Origin: Kutzneria sp. CA-103260
GTDB taxonomy: Bacteria; Actinomycetota; Actinomycetes; Mycobacteriales; Pseudonocardiaceae
Length of the DNA: 64,000 nucleotides
Direction of reading: 5' to 3'
NCBI RefSeq assembly: GCF_018263855.1
Contig: NZ_CP073318.1
Coordinates: forward strand, 7,502,001-7,566,000
Shown: piece by piece, positions 59,262 to 64,000 of the stretch
Layout of the letters: each line of letters opens with the position of its first letter
How positions within the stretch are numbered: position 1 is the stretch's first letter
Translations under genes and position numbers: made by a program
Notes under the pieces: generated by a model
Database searches by the model: none
What the model saw: only the letters and a program-made list of their open reading frames with translations
Told to the model about the DNA's origin: nothing

Positions 59262-60113
59262 TCAGGCGTTGAGGAGCTTGTCGAGCCACTGGGGGTCCTG
59301 CAGGGCCTGGATGTCGGTGGTGCCCTGGCGGACGGTGGGGGTGCCCTGGAGATTGACGGGCGGGGCGGAGGCGGTGGTGACCTGCTTCTTGACCAGGTCG
59401 CTGTAGGCCCCCTTGGTCACGTCGTCGCTGAACTGGGGGGCGGTGATGCCCAGCCGCTTGCCGAGGCTGATGAGCTGCTCGTTGGTGAAGCCGGGGCCGC
59501 CCTCCTTGGGCTGCTGGGCGTAGAGGCTGGCGTGGAAGTCGGCGAACTTGCCCTGCTTGGCGGCGGCGAGGGCGGCGTTGGCGGCGAGCAGGGAGTAGCC
59601 GGCGGGGTTGGTGTTGCCGTCGAGGATGTTGAGCAGGTGGTACTTGACCTGCAGCTGGCCGTCGGCCATGGCCTTGGCCATCTGGGCCCCGCTGGCGGTC
59701 TCGAGCTCGCCGCAGTAGGGGCAGGTGAAGTCCTCGTAGAGGTCGACCTTGACCTTGGCGGTGTCCTTGCCGGCGATCACGGTGCCGTCGTCGGCGACGG
59801 TGGTGGCGTACTCGGAGCTGGCCTTGGTGACCTTGATCGCATCGGCGCCGGTGGCGACCGGGGGCGCGGACTGCTGGGTGGTGATGATCACGCCGGCGAT
59901 CACGGCTACGGCCACGACGATCACGGCGACGACGCCGATGGCGATGTTGCGGCGGTCGTTGCGGGCGCCGCGGGCGGCCGCGACGGCCCGGGCGGCGTTG
60001 GCCTTGTTCTGGTTGCGCTTGTGGTTCTGGCCGGGGGTGGACTTCTGCTGACCCGCATTGGCCTTGTCGTGCTGGTTGCGCTTGTTCTTGTCGTTGTTCT
60101 GGGCCGCGCCCAC
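59262..60113 (-). CDS. Membrane-anchored DsbA-family thioredoxin-fold protein
   Basis: A 283-residue protein. A Lys/Asn/Gln-rich cytoplasmic N-terminus (about 1-55) precedes a single transmembrane helix (IAIGVVAVIVVAVAVIAGVI, about 57-76), then an extracytoplasmic DsbA-like thioredoxin domain with the active-site CPYC at 131-134 (YEDFTCPYCGELE) and a late cis-Pro region (QGTPTVRQ). It should oxidise or isomerise disulfides of secreted proteins. The gene stands alone after the tRNA and belongs to the chromosomal side of the junction. Confidence 0.93.
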   Translation of the reverse strand: MGAAQNNDKNKRNQHDKANAGQQKSTPGQNHKRNQNKANAARAVAAARGARNDRRNIAIGVVAVIVVAVAVIAGVIITTQQSAPPVATGADAIKVTKASSEYATTVADDGTVIAGKDTAKVKVDLYEDFTCPYCGELETASGAQMAKAMADGQLQVKYHLLNILDGNTNPAGYSLLAANAALAAAKQGKFADFHASLYAQQPKEGGPGFTNEQLISLGKRLGITAPQFSDDVTKGAYSDLVKKQVTTASAPPVNLQGTPTVRQGTTDIQALQDPQWLDKLLNA

Positions 60114-60193
60114 GGTGAACCGTCCTCCTCGTCGCCGGCCGACCGACTCGGCGGCCGAGTTCCTGGCCGGATGCTACCGACGCAGCCTTGGCG

Positions 60194-61114
60194 TTACCTG
60201 AGAAGTCCTTTTCGCAACGCCGATATGCACTGTTCGAGGGCATCGGAGGCGGCCGGAATCAGGGGCGCGTAGCTGGCGAACGAGTGCACGAGGTGATCGA
60301 ATCGCACGACTTCGGTCGGCACGCCGGCCGCCGTCAGCAGCCGCCCGTAGGCCTCGGCCTCGTCACGGAGCGGATCGCGCCACACAGTGGCGATGAACGT
60401 GGGCGGCAGCCCGGACAGATCCGGGGCGAGCGCGGGAGCGAGAGTGGCGGGCGGCTCGCCGTCGAGGTGCCCGGCGTAATGCCGCAGGAAGGCTTCGATG
60501 TCCGGGGTGGAGAGCACAGGGGCGTCGGCGTTCTCGGCCCGCGAGGGGAACTCGCCGACACCGCCGGTGGACGGGTAGAGCAGCAGCTGGAACCGCAGGG
60601 CGGGCCCGCCCTGGTCCCGGGCCAGCAGCGCGAGCACGGCGGCGAGGTTGCCGCCGGCGCTGTCCCCGGCGACGGCGATCCGGGTCGGGTCCCCACCGAT
60701 CTCGGCGGCGTGCTCGCCGACCCAGGGCAGCACCGCGAAGGAATCGTCGACGGCGGCCGGAAAGGGGTGCTCGGGAGCCAGCCGATAGTCGACGGCCACG
60801 ACAACGGCCTGTGCGGAACGGCAAATTCGGCGGCACAAATCGTCATGGGTGACCGGTCCGCCGGTGCACCAGCCGCCGCCGTGCAGGAACACCACGACCG
60901 GCAGGCCGACGGCGCCGCGGGCCGGCTGGTAGACCCGGACCGGCACCGGCGTTGTCATGTCGGTCACCTCGCCGACCTGCACCACCGGCGTCATCCGCTG
61001 CCAGCGGCGGTTGAGGTCGTCGCGGACTTCGACCACGTCGACGCCGGGGGCGGACACCCGGACCGGCGGGAAGGCCGCGACGAACTGGGCGAGTTCAGGA
61101 TCGATCTGTGGCAT
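60194..61114 (-). CDS. HSL-type alpha/beta hydrolase (esterase)
   Basis: A 306-residue hormone-sensitive-lipase-family esterase. It has the oxyanion motif HGGGW (VVFLHGGGWCTGGP), nucleophile GDSAGGN and a late acid/His region (TVWRDPLRDEAEAY; HLVHSF). ATG 61114 is chosen over 61135 because it follows family length; the ribosome binding site is weak in both cases. It is divergent from the VIT-type transporter gene. Confidence 0.9.
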   Translation of the reverse strand: MPQIDPELAQFVAAFPPVRVSAPGVDVVEVRDDLNRRWQRMTPVVQVGEVTDMTTPVPVRVYQPARGAVGLPVVVFLHGGGWCTGGPVTHDDLCRRICRSAQAVVVAVDYRLAPEHPFPAAVDDSFAVLPWVGEHAAEIGGDPTRIAVAGDSAGGNLAAVLALLARDQGGPALRFQLLLYPSTGGVGEFPSRAENADAPVLSTPDIEAFLRHYAGHLDGEPPATLAPALAPDLSGLPPTFIATVWRDPLRDEAEAYGRLLTAAGVPTEVVRFDHLVHSFASYAPLIPAASDALEQCISALRKGLLR

Positions 61115-61182
61115 GACGCTAAGGCTAGGCAACACTTCCCAAGGCTTTCCTCAGAACCCGGTGGGCCTATTACCCTCCAATC

Positions 61183-61905
61183 GTGACCCAGGTTGACGAA
61201 ACTGCGCAGAACGAGGTCGGCCACACCCACAACGACCTGTCCGGCGGCTGGCTGCGGCCGGCGGTGTTCGGCGCGATGGACGGCCTGGTGACCAACATCT
61301 CACTGGTGGCCGGGGTCGGCGGTGGCGGCGCGAGCGCGCACGTCATCGTGCTGACGGGCATGGCCGGCCTGGTCGCCGGAGCCTTCTCGATGGCTCTGGG
61401 CGAATACGCCTCGGTGCAGACGCAGAACGACTCGGTCAAGGCCGAGGTCGCGGTCGAACGCCGGGAACTGCGCGAGAATCCGGCCGCCGAAAAGGCGGAA
61501 CTGGTGCAGATGTTCACCGAGATGGGGTTGACCGAGTCGACCGCGGCCCAGGTGGCCGAGGAAATTCACGCCGACGAGGAATTGGCCGTCCGGGTCCACA
61601 TCGAGCAGGAGTTGGGCGTCAATCCGGACGACCAGCCCTCGCCGCTGGTGGCGGCGATCTCCTCGTTCCTCTGTTTCTCGATCGGCGCGCTGTTCCCGCT
61701 GCTGCCGTTCCTGCTGGGCTGGGAGTCGCTGCTGGCCGGTCTGGCCATCGGCGGCATCGGCCTGTTCGCGGCGGGCGCGGTGGTGGCCCGCTTCACGACC
61801 CGCCAGTGGTGGTTCAACGGCCTGCGCCAGCTGCTGTTCGGCGTGATCGCGGCGGGCGCGACCTACCTGGTGGGCATGCTGATCGGCGTGGCTGCGGCAG
61901 GCTAG
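61183..61905 (+). CDS. VIT1/CCC1-family transporter
   Basis: A 240-residue membrane protein of the VIT/CCC1 family (Fe2+/Mn2+ transport). The first helix region GAMDGLVTNISLVAGVGGGG and MALGEYASVQTQ are family hallmarks. A cytoplasmic metal-binding helical segment rich in Glu (about 80-150) and three C-terminal helices follow. The next gene starts 4 bp after its stop, so they are probably co-transcribed. Confidence 0.92.
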   Translation: MTQVDETAQNEVGHTHNDLSGGWLRPAVFGAMDGLVTNISLVAGVGGGGASAHVIVLTGMAGLVAGAFSMALGEYASVQTQNDSVKAEVAVERRELRENPAAEKAELVQMFTEMGLTESTAAQVAEEIHADEELAVRVHIEQELGVNPDDQPSPLVAAISSFLCFSIGALFPLLPFLLGWESLLAGLAIGGIGLFAAGAVVARFTTRQWWFNGLRQLLFGVIAAGATYLVGMLIGVAAAG

Positions 61906-61909
61906 CCGG

Positions 61910-64000
61910 GTGCGACTTCCCGATCTCCCGGTCCGCGCGGTACTGGACGAGCTCAACGCCGCCCTGAGCGAGCACGGCACGACGGTCCTGGTGGCCCCGC
62001 CCGGCACCGGAAAGACGACTTTGGTGCCCCTGGCGCTACCAGGGCGGGTCGTCGTGGCGGAGCCGCGCCGGCTGGCCGCCCGGGCGGCGGCGGCCCGGAT
62101 GTCGGAACTTCTGGGCGAGCCGGTCGGCGGCACGGTCGGTTACGCGGTGCGAGGCGACCGGAAAACGTCCAAGCAGACGCGGATCGAGGTGGTCACCTCC
62201 GGCCTGCTGCTGCGCCGCCTGCAACACGACCCGGAGCTGACCGGCGTCGATGTGGTGCTGCTGGACGAATGCCACGAACGCCACCTCGACGCCGACCTGC
62301 TGCTGGCGCTGCTGCTCGACGCCCGTGAGGGTCTGCGGCCCGATCTCAAGGTGTTGGCGACCAGTGCAACCGTTGCGGCGCAACGGCTCGCGCAGATCCT
62401 CGGCCCCGACACCCCGGTCATCGAGGCGCACGCCAGAACGTTTCCCATAACGACGACGTACGTGCCGCCGGCCCGGAACGAGCGCCTGGAACACCACGTG
62501 GCGAGGACCATCCACAAGGCACTGTCCGAAACGGACGGTGACATTCTCGTCTTCCTGCCGGGTGTGGGTGAAATCCGCCGCGTCACCCAGCAACTCCCCA
62601 ACCTCAACGTTCTCCCCCTGCACGGCCGACTGGCCACCAAGGCCCAGGACGAGGCGCTGCGGCAGACCACGCGGCGGCGGATCGTCCTGGCCACAGCGGT
62701 CGCGGAGTCGAGCCTCACGGTGCCGGGCGTCCGCACGGTGGTGGACGCCGGCCTGGCCCGCTCGCCCCGGGCCGACCACCGCCGCGGCCTGTCCGGCCTG
62801 GTCACCACCCGGGTGTCCCAAGCCGTCGCCGACCAGCGGGCCGGCCGCGCCGGCCGGGAGGCCCCGGGCCACGTGTACCGGTGCTGGCCGGAGCACGAGC
62901 AGGCGACGCTGCCCCGCTACCCGGAGCCGGAGATCCGCACCGCCGAGCTGACCCGACTGGCCCTGGAGCTGGCCTGCTGGGGCACTCCAGACGGCGGCGA
63001 CCTGGCCTGGTGGGACGCGCCGCCGCCGGGCGCCCTCGCCGCCGGCCAGCAGGTCCTCAGGGCCCTGGGCGCCCTCGATGCCCACGGCGTCACCGACCGC
63101 GGCCGCCGGATCGCCGAGCTGGGCCTGCATCCTCGCCTGGGCCGCGCCCTGCTCGACGGGGCGCAAGCGCTTGGCCCCCGGCCGGCGGCCGAGGTCGTCG
63201 CGCTGCTGGACGACGACAGCCAGGCCACCTCGAACGACGTCGAGACCGCGGTCCGGCGACTCCGCCAAGATCAGCCGAGGGCCTGGAAACGCGAGGTCGA
63301 CCGGCTGGCCAAGCTGGTCGAGGGCCCCGCCAGGACACTGGACGACCCGGCTCTGGTCGTGGCCTTGGCGCACCCGGAGCGGCTGGCGCGAAGGCGTGAC
63401 CAGGGCTCGCGCAGCTACCTGATGGCCGGCGGCACCGCGGTCGAGACGGACGGCCCGAACGACAGCGAGTGGCTGGCCGTGGCGGTCGCCGACCGGGAGC
63501 CGGGCCGCGCGCACGGCCGGATCCGGCTCGCCGCCCGTGCCGACCAGGAGCTGGCCGAGCGGGCCGCCCCGGCGCTGCTGACCGAGACCGACGAGGTGAC
63601 CTGGGCCGGCGGCGACGTCGTCGCCCGGCACGTCCGCAAGCTCGGCGCGATCGTGCTGACCGAACGTCCGTTGGCCGATCCGAATACGGAGCAACTACAC
63701 AAAGCGCTCATCGAGGGCCTGACCAGAGAAGGCGCCGCCCTGCTGCACTGGAGCCAGGACGCGACCCGGCAGCGGCAGCGGATGGAGTTCCTGCACGCGA
63801 CCCTGGGCGACCCCTGGCCCGAGGTGTCGGATGACGCCATCATCCGGAATGTCGACCTGTCGACCGCCCGCCGGCGAGCCGACCTCGGCCGGATCAGCGC
63901 CCAGCACGTGCTGCAGACGATGCTGCCCTGGCCGGCCGCCGCCCGCCTGGACGAGCTGGCCCCGGACCGGATCGAGGTGCCCTCCGGCTCCCGGATCCGC
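61910..64000 (+). CDS. hrpB: ATP-dependent helicase HrpB (3' end beyond window)
   Basis: About 697 residues of a DEAH/RHA-type helicase are visible. Motifs are Walker A APPGTGKTT, the DEAH-box variant DECHERH, SAT (TSATVAA), the motif V/VI regions VVDAGLARSPR and DQRAGRAGR, then HrpB-specific C-terminal domains (REPGRAHGRIRLAARADQEL; LLHWSQDATRQRQRMEFL). HrpB proteins are about 820-860 residues, so about 130-160 residues lie outside. GTG 61910 is the start closest to the family N-terminus (LPVRAVLDELNAAL). It acts on RNA in the cytoplasm; its role in bacteria is poorly defined. Confidence 0.95.
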   Translation, partial: MRLPDLPVRAVLDELNAALSEHGTTVLVAPPGTGKTTLVPLALPGRVVVAEPRRLAARAAAARMSELLGEPVGGTVGYAVRGDRKTSKQTRIEVVTSGLLLRRLQHDPELTGVDVVLLDECHERHLDADLLLALLLDAREGLRPDLKVLATSATVAAQRLAQILGPDTPVIEAHARTFPITTTYVPPARNERLEHHVARTIHKALSETDGDILVFLPGVGEIRRVTQQLPNLNVLPLHGRLATKAQDEALRQTTRRRIVLATAVAESSLTVPGVRTVVDAGLARSPRADHRRGLSGLVTTRVSQAVADQRAGRAGREAPGHVYRCWPEHEQATLPRYPEPEIRTAELTRLALELACWGTPDGGDLAWWDAPPPGALAAGQQVLRALGALDAHGVTDRGRRIAELGLHPRLGRALLDGAQALGPRPAAEVVALLDDDSQATSNDVETAVRRLRQDQPRAWKREVDRLAKLVEGPARTLDDPALVVALAHPERLARRRDQGSRSYLMAGGTAVETDGPNDSEWLAVAVADREPGRAHGRIRLAARADQELAERAAPALLTETDEVTWAGGDVVARHVRKLGAIVLTERPLADPNTEQLHKALIEGLTREGAALLHWSQDATRQRQRMEFLHATLGDPWPEVSDDAIIRNVDLSTARRRADLGRISAQHVLQTMLPWPAAARLDELAPDRIEVPSGSRIR

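Overview
The window is high-GC DNA with dense, short-spaced genes, GTG starts, GGAGG-type ribosome binding sites and many LysR, LuxR/LAL, XRE-TPR, Lrp, IclR and MarR regulators. This points to a secondary-metabolite-rich actinomycete, probably a Pseudonocardiales-type genus; the genus is an inference and cannot be settled from this stretch.

Region 1 (about 1-20.6 kb) looks like a hybrid RiPP/carrier-protein biosynthetic locus. It holds a TauD-type dioxygenase translationally coupled to an M20 amidohydrolase, a free acyl carrier protein, and a 51-residue Cys-Cys peptide next to a shortened RlmN-like radical SAM enzyme. A JmjC-type oxygenase is divergent from three tandem identical 30-residue double-glycine precursor peptides. 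These feed a C39-peptidase ABC exporter followed by a condensation-domain protein, a peptidyl carrier protein and an adenylating ligase. Next come an XRE-TPR regulator, a convergent 52-residue secreted-peptide gene, a fused tautomerase, a PaaK-like ligase coupled to an alpha/alpha-barrel terpene-cyclase-like protein, a 12-codon micro-ORF and a divergent seryl-tRNA synthetase. One 9-bp palindromic word (GTCATGACA) recurs in four promoter regions of this locus and defines a probable common operator, most likely for the XRE-TPR protein.

Region 2 (about 21-31 kb) is an ordinary accessory set: a transposase remnant, three alpha/beta hydrolases, a DUF302 protein, an SDR, a large LuxR regulator, MarR, a truncated MFS transporter and an Lrp-type regulator. 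Region 3 (about 31.5-40 kb) is catabolic: AtuA and AtuA-related proteins coupled to two CocE/NonD hydrolases with a LysR gene, then a convergent IclR / class V aminotransferase / RidA group.

Region 4 (40.79-59.09 kb) is bounded by a 49-bp perfect direct repeat containing the 3' part of tRNA-Ala(GGC); the complete tRNA lies at the right end. This marks an about 18-kb integrated island that has no visible integrase. Cargo: a LuxR/LAL regulator, a TRIC channel, NDH-2, a cytochrome b-molybdopterin oxidoreductase fusion, an operon of GMC oxidoreductase, GH15 and a G6PDH-like protein lacking the sugar-phosphate-binding residues, a LysR / FMN-reductase / YciI group, and several gene remnants.

Region 5 (59.1-64 kb) looks like chromosomal backbone: a DsbA-type thioredoxin, an HSL-type esterase, a VIT/CCC1 transporter and the HrpB helicase running off the edge.
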